Assembly: GCF_051020975.1 (NCBI RefSeq)
Contig: NW_027478169.1
Span: 10,540,001 to 10,604,000 of the forward strand
Reading direction: 5' to 3'
Source of the DNA: Osmia lignaria lignaria
Taxonomy: Eukaryota > Arthropoda > Insecta > Hymenoptera > Megachilidae
DNA length: 64,000 nt
Part shown: piece after piece, positions 37,747 to 50,652 of the stretch
How the letters are laid out: each line of letters begins with the position of its first letter
How positions within the stretch are numbered: position 1 is the first letter of the stretch
Notes under the pieces: model-generated
What the model saw: only the letters and a program-made list of their open reading frames with translations
Databases searched by the model: none
What the model was told of the DNA's origin: nothing
Translations under genes and position numbers: made by a program

Positions 37747-40382
37747 GAGCTATGGCAAAATGTTGAGAGACCTTTTTTGTAGAGAATTAAGTTTCCTACT
37801 ATTTATGTTCAATGATATTTTTTGATCAGATGCGTAGTTCTCGAGATATATCAAGATATTTAAAAGTTCCGAAGCCGCACCAACATAATAGAGATACAGA
37901 AACACCGTGGCCCCTTTCTTTGAGATAACTGTGCACTAGTGCGAGCCGCAAATGCCACTTCCAGCTTAGCTGTGCAGAAGAAGAACAACAAGAAGAAGAA
38001 ATATCTCGAAATATGTCCGTCAGGCCCCTTCCCTTGAGATAAATCTGCAAATATCTCGGAAACGAAGCGAGCTATGGCAAAATGTTAAGAGACCTTTTTT
38101 GTAGAGAATTAAGTTTCCTACTTTTTATGTTCTATGATATTTTTTGATCAGAAGCGTAGTTTTCGAGATATATCGAGATATTTAAAAGTTCCGAAGCCGC
38201 ACCAACATAATAGAGATACAGAAACACCGTGGCCCCTTTCTTTGAGATAACTTTGCACTATTGCGAGCTGCAAATGCCACTTCCAGCTTAGCTGTGCAGA
38301 AGAAGAACAACAAGAAGAAGAAATATCTCGAAATATGTCCGTCAGGCCCCTTCCCTTGAGATAAATCTGCAAATATCTCGGAAACGAAGAGAGCTATGGC
38401 AAAATGTTAAGAGACCTTTTTTGTAGAGAATTATGTTTCGTACAATTTATGTTCTATGATATTTTTTGATCAGAAGCGCAGTTTTCGAGATATATCGAGA
38501 TATTTAAAAGTTCCGAAGCCGCACCAACATAATAGAGATACAGAAACACCGTGGCCCCTTTCTTTGAGATAACTTTGCACTATTGCGAGCTGTAAATGCC
38601 ACTTTCAGCTTAGCTGTGCAGAAGAAGAACAACAAGAAGAAGAAATATCTCCAAATATGTCCGTCAGGCCCCTTCCCTTGAGATATATCTGCAAATATCT
38701 CGGAAACGAAGCGAGCTATGGCAAAATGTTAAGAGACCTTTTTTGTAGAGAATTATGTTTCCTACAATTTATGTTCTATGATATTTTTTGATCAGAAGCG
38801 TAGTTTTCGAGATATATCGAGATATTTAAAAGTTCCGAAGCCGCACCAACATAATAGAGATACAGAAACACCGTGGCCCCTTTCTTTGAGATAACTCTGC
38901 ACTAGTGCGAGCCGCAAATGCCACTTCCAGCTTAGCTGTGCAGAAGAAGAACAACAAGAAGAAGAAATATCTCGAAATATGTCCGTCATGCCCCTTCCCT
39001 TGAGATAAATCTGCAAATATCTCGGAAACGAAGCGAGCTATGGCAAAATGTTAAGAGACCTTTTTTGTAGAGAATTAAGTTTCCTACTTTTTATGTTCTA
39101 TGATATTTTTTGATCAGATGCGTAGTTCTCGAGATATATCAAGATATTTAAAAGTTCCGAAGCCGCACTAACATAATAGAGATACAGAAACACCGTGGCC
39201 CCTTTCTTTGAGATAACGCTGCACTAGTGCGAGCCGCAAATGCCACTTCCAGCTTAGCTGTGCAGAAGAAGAACAACAAGAAGAAGAAATATCTCGAAAT
39301 ATGTCCGTCAGGCCCCTTCCCTTGAGATAAATCTGCAAATATCTCGGAAACGAAGAGAGCTATGGCAAAATGTTGAGAGACCTTTTTTGTAGAGAATTAA
39401 GTTTCCTACAATTTATGTTCTATGATATTTTTTGATCAGAAGCGTAGTTTTCGAGATATATCGAGATATTTAAAAGTTCCGAAGCCGCACCAACATAATA
39501 GAGATACAGAAACACCGTGGCCCCTTTCTTTGAGATAACTCTGCACTAGTGCGAGCCGCAAATGCCACTTCCAGCTTAGCTGTGCAGAAGAAGAACAACA
39601 AGAGGAAGAAATATCTCGAAATATGTCCGTCATGCCCCTTCCCTTGAGATAAATCTGCAAATATCTCGGAAACGAAGCGAGCTATGGCAAAATGTTAAGA
39701 GACGTTTTTTGTAGAGAATTATGTTTCCTACTTTTTATGGTCTATGATATTTTTTGATCAGAAGGGTAGTTTTCGAGATATATCGAGATATTTAAAAGTT
39801 CCGAAGCCGCACCAACATAATAGAGATACAGAAACACCGTGGCCCCTTTCTTTGAGATAACTGTGTACTAGTGCGAGCCGCAAATGCCACTTCCAGCTTA
39901 GCTGTGCAGAAGAAGAACAACAAGAAGAAGAAATATCTCGAAATATGTCCGTCAGGCCCCTTCCCTTGAGATAAATCTGCAAATATCTCGGAAACGAAGA
40001 GAGCTATGGCAAAATGTTAAGAGACCTTTTTTGTAGAGAATTATGTTTCGTACAATTTATGTTCTATGATATTTTTTGATCAGAAGCGCAGTTTTCGAGA
40101 TATATCGAGATATTTAAAAGTTCCGAAGCCGCACCAACATAATAGAGATACAGAAACACCGTGGCCCCTTTCTTTGAGATAACTTTGCACTATTGCGAGC
40201 TGTAAATGCCACTTTCAGCTTAGCTGTGCAGAAGAAGAACAACAAGAAGAAGAAATATCTCGAAATATGTCCGTCAGGCCCCTTCCCTTGAGATATATCT
40301 GCAAATATCTCGGAAACGAAGCGAGCTATGGCAAAATGTTAAGAGACCTTTTTTGTAGAGAATTATGTTTCCTACAATTTAT

Positions 40383-41288
40383 GTTCTATGATATTTTTTG
40401 ATCAGAAGCGTAGTTTTCGAGATATATCGAGATATTTAAAAGTTCCGAAGCCGCACCAACATAATAGAGATACAGAAACACCGTGGCCCCTTTCTTTGAG
40501 ATAACTCTGCACTAGTGCGAGCCGCAAATGCCACTTCCAGCTTAGTTGTGCAGAAGAAGAACAACAAGAAGAAGAAATATCTCGAAATATGTCCGTCAGG
40601 CCCCTTCCCTTGAGATAAATATGCAAATATCTCAGAAACGAAGCGAGCTATGGCAAAATGTTAAGAGACCTTTTTTGTAGAGAATTAAGTTTCCTACTTT
40701 TTAAGTCCTATGATATTTTTTGATCAGATGCGTAGTTCTCGAGATATATCAAGATATTTAAAAGTTCCGAAGCCGCACCAACATAATAGAGATACAGAAA
40801 CACCGTGGCCCCTTTCTTTGGGATAACTTTGCACTATTGCGAGCTGTAAATGCCACTTTCAGCTTAGCTGTGCAGAAGAAGAACAACAAGAAGAAGAAAT
40901 ATCTCGAAATATGTCCGTCAGGCCCCTTCCCTTGAGATATATCTGCAAATATCTCGGAAACGAAGCGAGCTATGGCAAAATGTTAAGAGACCTTTTTTGT
41001 AGAGAATTATGTTTCCTACAATTTATGTTCTATGATATTTTTTGATCAGAAGCGTAGTTTTCGAGATATATCGAGATATTTAAAAGTTCCGAAGCCGCAC
41101 CAACATAATAGAGATACAGAAACACCGTGGCCCCTTTCTTTGAGATAACTCTGCACTAGTGCGAGCCGCAAATGCCACTTCCAGCTTAGCTGTGCAGAAG
41201 AAGAACAACAAGAGGAAGAAATATCTCGAAATATGTCCGTCAGGCCCCTTCCCTTGAGATAAATCTGCAAATATCTCGGAAACGAAGC
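40383..41288. repeat. Eleven-unit-spaced duplicate, copy 2
   Basis: Partner of 36841-37746. Between the two copies lie units 38470 and 40080, which share GCGCAGTTTTC and TTTCGTACAATTT at offset 1,610 bp, so the interval itself contains a five-unit echo. Confidence 0.8.
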
Positions 41289-42011
41289 GAGCTATGGCAA
41301 AATGTTAAGAGACCTTTTTTGTAGAGAATTATGTTTCCTACAATTTATGTTCTATGATATTTTTTGATCAGAAGCGTAGTTTTCGAGATATATCGAGATA
41401 TTTAAAAGTTCCGAAGCCGCACCAACATAATAGAGATACAGAAACACCGTGGCCCCTTTCTTTGAGATAACTTTGCACTATTGCGAGCTGTAAATGCCAC
41501 TTTCAGCTTAGCTGTGCAGAAGGAGAACAACAAGAAGAAGAAATATCTCGAAATATGTCCGTCAGGCCCCTTCCCTTGAGATATATCTGCAAATATCTCG
41601 GAAACGAAGCGAGCTATGGCAAAATGTTAAGAGACCTTTTTTGTAGAGAATTATGTTTCCTACAATTTATGTTCTATGATATTTTTTGATCAGAAGCGTA
41701 GTTTTCGAGATATATCGAGATATTTAAAAGTTCCGAAGCCGCACCAACATAATAGAGATACAGAAACACCGTGGCCCTTTTCTTTGAGATAACTCTGCAC
41801 TAGTGCGAGCCGCAAATGCCACTTCCAGCTTAGCTGTGCAGAAGAAGAACAACAAGAAGAAGAAATATCTCGAAATATGTCCGTCATGCCCCTTCCCTTG
41901 AGATAAATCTGCAAATATCTCGGAAACGAAGCGAGCTATGGCAAAATGTTAAGAGACCTTTTTTGTAGAGAATTAAGTTTCCTACTTTTTATGTTCTATG
42001 ATATTTTTTGA

Positions 42012-44265
42012 TCAGATGCGTAGTTCTCGAGATATATCAAGATATTTAAAAGTTCCGAAGCCGCACCAACAGAATAGAGATACAGAAACACCGTGGCTCC
42101 TTTCTTTGAGATAACTCTGCACTCTTGCGAGCTGGAAATGCCACTTCCAGTTTAGCTGTGCAGAAGAAGAACAACAAGAAGAAGAAATATCTCGAAATAT
42201 ATCCGTTAGGCCCCTTCCCTTGAGATAAACCTGCAAATATCTCGGAAACGAAGCGAGCTATGGCAAAATGTTAAGAGACCTTTTTTGTAGAGAATTATGT
42301 TTCCTACTTTTTATGTTCTATGATATTTTTTGATCAGACGCGTAGTTCTCGAGATATATCAAGATATTTAAAAGTTCCGAAGCCGCACCAACATAATAGA
42401 GATACAGAAACACCGTGGCCCCTTTCTTTGAGATAACTCTGCACCAGTGCGAGCCGCAAATGCCACTTCCAGCTTAGCTGTGCAGAAGAAGAACAACAAG
42501 AAGAAGAAATATCTCGAAATATGTCCGTCAGGCCCCTTGCCTTGAGATAAATCTGCAAATATCTCGGAAACGAAGCGAGCTATGGCAAAATGTTAAGAGA
42601 CCTTTTTTGTAGAGAATTATGTTTCCTACTTTTTATGTTCTATGATATTTTTTGATCAGACGCGTAGTTCTCGAGATATATCAAGATATTTAAAAGTTCC
42701 GAAGCCGCACCAACATAATAGAGATACAGAAACACCGTGGCCCCTTTCTTTGAGATAACTCTGCACTATTGCGAGCTGCAAATGCCACTTCCAGCTTAGC
42801 TGTGCAGAAGAAGAACAACAAGAAGAAGAAATATCTCGAAATATGTCCGTCAGGCCCCTTCCCTTGAGATAAATCTGCAAATATCTCGGAAACGAAGAGA
42901 GCTATGGCAAAATGTTAAGAGACCTTTTTTGTAGAGAATTATGATTCCTACTTTTTATGTTCTATGATATTTTTTGATCAGACGCGTAGTTCTCGAGATA
43001 TATCAAGATATTTAAAAGTTCCGAAGCCGCACCAACATAATAGAGATACAGAAACACCGTGGCCCCTTTCTTTGAGATAACTCTGCACTATTGCGAGCTG
43101 CAAATGCCACTTCCAGCTTAGCTGTGCAGAAGAAGAACAACAAGAAGAAGAAATATCTCGAAATATGTCCGTCAGGCCCCTTCCCTTGAGATAAATCTGC
43201 AAATATCTCGGAAACGAAGAGAGCTATGGCAAAATGTTAAGAGACCTTTTTTGTAGAGAATTATGTTTCCTACAATTTATGTTCTATGATATTTTTTGAT
43301 CAGAAGCGTAGTTTTCGAGATATATCGAGATATTTAAAAGTTCCGAAGCCGCACCAACATAATGGAGATACAGAAACACCGTGGCCCCTTTCTTTGTGAT
43401 AACTTTGCACTAGTGCGAGCCGCAAATGCCACTTCCAGCTTAGCTGTGCAGAAGAAGAACAACAAGAAGAAGAAATATCTCGAAATATGTCCGTCAGGCC
43501 CCTTCCCTTGAGATAAATCTGCAAATATCTCGGAAACGAAGCGAGCTATGGCAAAATGTTAAGAGACCTTTTTTGTAGAGAATTAAGTTTCCTACTTATT
43601 ATGTTCTATGATATTTTTTGATCAGATGCGTAGTTCTCGAGATATATCAAGATATTTAAAAGTTCCGAAGCCGCACCAACAGAATAGAGATACAGAAACA
43701 CCGTGGCTCCATTCTTTGAGATAACTCTGCACTATTGCGAGCTGGAAATGCCACTTCCAGTTTAGCTGTGCAGAAGAAGAACAACAAGAAGAAGAAATAT
43801 CTCGAAATATGTCCGTTAGGCCCCTTCCCTTGAGATAAACCTGCAAATATCTCGGAAACGAAGCGAGCTATGGCAAAATGTTAAGAGACCTTTTTTGTAG
43901 AGAATTAAGTTTCCTACTTTTTATGTTCTATGATATTTTTTGATCAGATGCGTAGTTCTCGAGATATATCAAGATATTTAAAAGTTCCGAAGCCGCACCA
44001 ACATAATAGAGATACAGAAACACCGTGGCCCCTTTCTTTGAGATAACTCTGCACTAGTGCGAGCCGCAAATGCCACTTCCAGCTTAGCGGTGCAGAAGAA
44101 GAACAACAAGAAGAAGAAATATCTCGAAATATGTCCGTCAGGCCCCTTGCCTTGAGATAAATCTGCAAATATCTCGGAAACGAAGCGAGCTATGGCAAAA
44201 TGTTAAGAGACCTTTTTTGTAGAGAATTATGTTTCCTACTTTTTATGTTCTATGATATTTTTTGA
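42012..44265. repeat. Five-unit repeat with ACAGAATAG units
   Basis: Units 42012 and 43622 (CCAACAGAATAGAG, GTGGCTCC, GATAAACCTGC) are 1,610 bp apart and recur at 46842. Units 42334 and 43944 (CCCCTTGCCTTGAG) follow them at the same spacing. Units 42656 and 42978 between them are nearly identical neighbours with GATCAGACGCG. Confidence 0.75.
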
Positions 44266-47200
44266 TCAGACGCGTAGTTCTCGAGATATATCAAGATATT
44301 TAAAAGTTCCGAAGCCGCACCAACATAATAGAGATACAGAAACACCGTGGCCCTTTTCTTTGAGATAACTCTGCACTAGTGCGAGCCGCAAATGCCACTT
44401 CCAGCTTAGCTGTGCAGAAGAAGAACAACAAGAAGAAGAAATATCTCGAAATATGTCCGTCATGCCCCTTCCCTTGAGATAAATCTGCAAATATCTCGGA
44501 AACGAAGCGAGCTATGGCAAAATGATAAGAGACCTTTTTTGTAGAGAATTAAGTTTCCTACAATTTATGTTCTATGATATTTTTTGATCAGAAGCGTAGT
44601 TTTCGAGATATATCGAGATATTTAAAAGTTCCGAAGCCGCACCAACATAATAGAGATACAGAAACACCGTGGCCCCTTTCTTCGAGATAACTTTGCACTA
44701 TTGCGAGCTGTAAATGCCACTTTCAGCTTAGCTGTGCAGAAGAAGAACAACAAGAAGAAGAAATATCTCGAAATATGTCCGTCAGGCCCCTTCCCTTGAG
44801 ATAAACCTGCAAATATCTCGGAAACGAAGCGAGCTATGGCAAAATGTTAAGAGACCTTTTTTGTAGAGAATTAAGTTTCCTACAATTTATGTTCTATGAT
44901 ATTTTTTGATCAGAAGCGTAGTTTTCGAGATATATCGACATATTTAAAAGTTCCGAAGCCGCACCAACATAATAGAGATACAGAAACACCGTGGCCCCTT
45001 TCTTTGAGATAACTTTGCACTATTGCGAGCTGTAAATGCCACTTTCAGCTTAGCTGTGCAGAAGAAGAACAACAAGAAGAAGAAATATCTCGAAATATGT
45101 CCGTCAGGCCCCTTCCCTTGAGATAAATCTGCAAATATCTCGGAAACGAAGAGAGCTATGGCAAAATGTTAAGAGACCTTTTTTGTAGAGAATTAAGTTT
45201 CCTACTTTTTATGTTCTATGATATTTTTTGATCAGATGCGTAGTTCTCGAGATATATCAAGATATTTAAAAGTTCCGAAGCCGCACCAACATAATAGAGA
45301 TACAGAAACACCGTGGCCCCTTTCTTTGAGATAACTCTGCACTAGTGCGAGCCGCAAATGCCACTTCCAGCTTAGCGGTGCAGAAGAAGAACAACAAGAA
45401 GAAGAAATATCTCGAAATATGTCCGTCAGGCCCCTTCCCTTGAGATATATCTGCAAATATCTCGGAAACGAAGCGAGCTATGGCAAAATGTTAAGAGACC
45501 TTTTTTGTAGAGAATTATGTTTCCTACAATTTATGTTCTATGATATTTTTTGATCAGAAGCGTAGTTTTCGAGATATATCGAGATATTTAAAAGTTCCGA
45601 AGCCGCACCAACATAATAGAGATACAGAAACACCGTGGCCCCTTTCTTTGAGATAACTCTGCACTAGTGCGAGCCGCAAATGCCACTTCCAGCTTAGCTG
45701 TGCAGAAGAAGAACAACAAGAAGAAGAAATATCTCGAAATATGTCCGCTGGGCCCCTTCCCTTGAGATAAACCTGCAAATATCTCGGAAACGAAGCGAGC
45801 TATGGCAAAATGATAAGAGACCTTTTTTGTAGAGAATTAAGTTTCCTACTTTTTATGTTCTATGATATTTTTTGATCAGATGCGTAGTTCTCGAGATATA
45901 TCAAGATATTTAAAAGTTCCGAAGCCGCACCAACATAATAGAGATACAGAAACACCGTGGCCCCTTTCTTTGAGATAACTCTGCACTAGTGCGAGCCGCA
46001 AATGCCACTTCCAGCTAAGCTGTGCAGAAGAAGAACAACAAGAAGAAGAAATATCTCGAAATATGTCCGTCAGGCCCCTTCCCTTGAGATAAATCTGCAA
46101 ATATCTCGGAAACGAAGAGAGCTATGGCAAAATGTTAAGAGACCTTTTTTGTAGAGAATTAAGTTTCCTACAATTTATGTTCTATGATATTTTTTGATCA
46201 GAAGCGTAGTTTTCGAGATATATCGAGATATTTAAAAGTTCCGAAGCCGCACCAACATAATAGAGATACAGAAACACCGTGGCCCCTTTCTTTGAGATAA
46301 CTTTGCACTATTGCGAGCTGTAAATGCCACTTTCAGCTTAGCTGTGCAGAAGAAGAACAACAAGAAGAAGAAATATCTCGAAATATGTCCGTCAGGCCCG
46401 TTCCCTTGAGATAAACCTGCAAATATCTCGGAAACGAAGAGAGCTATGGCAAAATGTTAAGAGACCTTTTTTGTAGAGAATTAAGTTTCCTACAATTTAT
46501 GTTCTATGATATTTTTTGATCAGAAGCGTAGTTTTCGAGATATATCGAGATATTTAAAAGTTCCGAAGCCGCACCAACATAATAGAGATACAGAAACACC
46601 GTGGCCCCTTTCTTTGAGATAACTTTGCACTATTGCGAGCTGTAAATGCCACTTTCAGCTTAGCTGTGCAGAAGAAGAACAACAAGAAGAAGAAATATCT
46701 CGAAATATGTCCGTCAGGCCCCTTCCCTTGAGATATATCTGCAAATATCTCGGAAACGAAGCGAGCTATGGCAAAATGTTAAGAGACCTTTTTTGTAGAG
46801 AATTATGTTTCCTACTTTTTATGTTCTATGATATTTTTTGATCAGATGCGTAGTTCTCGAGATATATCAAGATATTTAAAAGTTCCGAAGCCGCACCAAC
46901 AGAATAGAGATACAGAAACACCGTGGCTCCTTTCTTTGAGATAACTCTGCACTATTGCGAGCTGGAAATGCCACTTCCAGTTTAGCTGTGTAGAAGAAGA
47001 ACAACAAGAAGAAGAAATATCTCGAAATATGTCCGTTAGGCCCCTTCCCTTGAGATAAACCTGCAAATATCTCGGAAACGAAGCGAGCTATGGCAAAATG
47101 TTAAGAGACCTTTTTTGTAGAGAATTAAGTTTCCTACTTTTTATGTTCTATGATATTTTTTGATCAGATGCGTAGTTCTCGAGATATATCAAGATATTTA

Positions 47201-47289
47201 AAAGTTCCGAAGCCGCACCAACATAATAGAGATACAGAAACACCGTGGCCCCTTTCTTTGAGATATCTCTGCACTATTGCGAGCTGCAC

Positions 47290-48720
47290 ATGCCACTTCC
47301 AGCTTAGCTGTGCAGAAGAAGAACAACAAGAAGAAGAAATATCTCGAAATATGTCCGTCAGGCCCCTTCCCTTGAGATAAACCTGCAAATATCTCGGAAA
47401 CGAAGAGAGCTATGGCAAAATGTTAAGAGACCTTTTTTGTAGAGAATTAAGTTTCCTACAATTTATGTTCTATGATATTTTTTGATCAGAAGCGTAGTTT
47501 TCGAGATATATCGAGATATTTAAAAGTTCCGAAGCCGCACCAACATAATAGAGATACAGAAACACCGTGGCCCCTTTCTTTGAGATAACTTTGCACTATT
47601 GCGAGCTGTAAATGCCACTTTCAGCTTAGCTGTGCAGAAGAAGAACAACAAGAAGAAGAAATATCTCGAAATATGTCCGTCAGGCCCCTTCCCTTGAGAT
47701 ATATCTGCAAATATCTCGGAAACGAAGCGAGCTATGGCAAAATGTTAAGAGACCTTTTTTGTAGAGAATTATGTTTCCTACAATTTATGTTCTATGATAT
47801 TTTTTGATCAGAAGCGTAGTTTTCGAGATATATCGAGATATTTAAAAGTTCCGAAGCCGCACCAACATAATAGAGATACAGAAACACCGTGGCCCTTTTC
47901 TTTGAGATAACTCTGCACTAGTGCGAGCCGCAAATGCCACTTCCAGCTTAGCTGTGCAGAAGAAGAACAACAAGAAGAAGAAATATCTCGAAATATGTCC
48001 GTCATGCCCCTTCCCTTGAGATAAATCTGCAAATATCTCGGAAACGAAGCGAGCTATGGCAAAATGTTAAGAGACCTTTTTTGTAGAGAATTAAGTTTCC
48101 TACTTTTTATGTTCTATGATATTTTTTGATCAGATGCGTAGTTCTCGAGATATATCAAGATATTTAAAAGTTCCGAAGCCGCACCAACAGAATAGAGATA
48201 CAGAAACACCGTGGCTCCTTTCTTTGAGATAACTCTGCACTATTGCGAGCTGCAAATGCCACTTCCAGCTTAGCTGTGCAGAAGAAGAACAACAAGAATA
48301 AGAAATATCTCGAAATATGTCCCTCAGGCCCCTTCCCTTGAGATGAATCTGCAAATATCTCGGAAACGAAGAGAGCTATGGCAAAATGTTAAGAGACCTT
48401 TTCTGTAGAGAATTAAGTTTCCTACTTTTTATGTTCTATGATATTTTTTGATCAGATGCGTAGTTCTCGAGATATATCAAGATATTTAAAAGTTCCGAAG
48501 CCGCACCAACATAATAGAGATACAGAAACACCGTGGCCCCCTTCTTTGAGATAACTCTGCACTATTGCGAGCTGCAAATGCCACTTCCAGCTTAGCTGTG
48601 CAGAAGAAGAACAACAAGAAGAAGAAATATCTCGAAATATGTCCGTCAGGCCCCTTCCCTTGAGATAAATCTGCAAATATCTCGGAAACGAAGCGAGCTA
48701 TGGCAAAATGTTAAGAGACC
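47290..48720. repeat. Six-unit-spaced block, copy 1
   Basis: Units 47486 (TTTCAG), 47808 (GTGGCCCTTTTC, GTCATGCC), 48130 (ACAGAATAG, AGAATAAG) and 48452 (GGCCCCCTTC) recur 1,932 bp later. Edges are approximate; the right edge is CTTATTTG versus CGTTTTTG after GAGAC. Confidence 0.75.
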
Positions 48721-49221
48721 TTATTTGTAGAGAATTATGTTTCCTACAATTTATGTTCTATGATATTTTTTGATCAGAAGCGTAGTTTTCGAGATATATC
48801 GAGATATTTAAAAGTTCCGAAGCCGCACCAACATAATAGAGATACAGAAACACCGTGGCCCCTTTCTTTGAGATAACTGTGCACTAGTGCGAGCCGCAAA
48901 TGCCACTTCCAGCTTAGCTGTGCAGAAGAAGAACAACAAGAAGAAGAAATATCTCGAAATATGTCCGTCAGGCCCCTTCCCTTGAGATAAATCTGCAAAT
49001 ATCTCGGAAACGAAGCGAGCTATGGCAAAATGTTAAGAGACCGTTTTTGTAGAGAATTAAGTTTCCTACTTTTTATGTTCTATGATATTTTTTGATCAGA
49101 TGCGTAGTTCTCGAGATATATCAAGATATTTAAAAGTTCCGAAGCCGCACCAACATAATAGAGATACAGAAACACCGTGGCCCCTTTCTTTGAGATAACT
49201 CTCCACTATTGCGAGCTGCAA

Positions 49222-50652
49222 ATGCCACTTCCAGCTTAGCTGTGCAGAAGAAGAACAACAAGAAGAAGAAATATCTCGAAATATGTCCGTCAGGCCCCTT
49301 CCCTTGAGATAAACCTGCAAATATCTCGGAAACGAAGAGAGCTATGGCAAAATGTTAAGAGACCTTTTTTGTAGAGAATTAAGTTTCCTACAATTTATGT
49401 TCTATGATATTTTTTGATCAGAAGCGTAGTTTTCGAGATATATCGAGATATTTAAAAGTTCCGAAGCCGCACCAACATAATAGAGATACAGAAACACCGT
49501 GGCCCCTTTCTTTGAGATAACTTTGCACTATTGCGAGCTGTAAATGCCACTTTCAGCTTAGCTGTGCAGAAGAAGAACAACAAGAAGAAGAAATATCTCG
49601 AAATATGTCCGTCAGGCCCCTTCCCTTGAGATATATCTGCAAATATCTCGGAAACGAAGCGAGCTATGGCAAAATGTTAAGAGACCTTTTTTGTAGAGAA
49701 TTATGTTTCCTACAATTTATGTTCTATGATATTTTTTGATCAGAAGCGTAGTTTTCGAGATATATCGAGATATTTAAAAGTTCCGAAGCCGCACCAACAT
49801 AATAGAGATACAGAAACACCGTGGCCCTTTTCTTTGAGATAACTCTGCACTAGTGCGAGCCGCAAATGCCACTTCCAGCTTAGCTGTGCAGAAGAAGAAC
49901 AACAAGAAGAAGAAATATCTCGAAATATGTCCGTCATGCCCCTTCCCTTGAGATAAATCTGCAAATATCTCGGAAACGAAGCGAGCTATGGCAAAATGTT
50001 AAGAGACCTTTTTTGTAGAGAATTAAGTTTCCTACTTTTTATGTTCTATGATATTTTTTGATCAGATGCGTAGTTCTCGAGATATATCAAGATATTTAAA
50101 AGTTCCGAAGCCGCACCAACAGAATAGAGATACAGAAACACCGTGGCTCCTTTCTTTGAGATAACTCTGCACTATTGCGAGCTGCAAATGCCACTTCCAG
50201 CTTAGCTGTGCAGAAGAAGAACAACAAGAATAAGAAATATCTCGAAATATGTCCCTCAGGCCCCTTCCCTTGAGATAAATCTGCAAATATCTCGGAAACG
50301 AAGAGAGCTATGGCAAAATGTTAAGAGACCTTTTCTGTAGAGAATTAAGTTTCCTACTTTTTATGTTCTATGATATTTTTTGATCAGATGCGTAGTTCTC
50401 GAGATATATCAAGATATTTAAAAGTTCCGAAGCCGCACCAACATAATAGAGATACAGAAACACCGTGGCCCCCTTCTTTGAGATAACTCTGCACTATTGC
50501 GAGCTGCAAATGCCACTTCCAGCTTAGCTGTGCAGAAGAAGAACAACAAGAAGAAGAAATATCTCGAAATATGTCCGTCAGGCCCCTTCCCTTGAGATAA
50601 ATCTGCAAATATCTCGGAAACGAAGCGAGCTATGGCAAAATGTTAAGAGACC
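49222..50652. repeat. Six-unit-spaced block, copy 2
   Basis: Partner of 47290-48720. Its right neighbour 50706 resembles 49096 (ACTCTCCACTATTG after a GACCGTTTTTG linker), so the equivalent of unit 48774 is missing here. Confidence 0.75.

Larger units (their letters stand above)
37182..49739. repeat. Domain of the TTTCAG subfamily
   Basis: Eleven units (37182, 38470, 40080, 40724, 41368, 44588, 44910, 46198, 46520, 47486, 49418) read ACTTTGCACTATTG, GAGCTGTAAATG and CCACTTTCAGC. I found the variant nowhere else in the window. Unit 38148 has ACTTTGC but CCACTTCCAGC, so it looks recombinant. The variant puts a TGA in the common minus-strand frame, and these units were nevertheless amplified. 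Confidence 0.85.
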
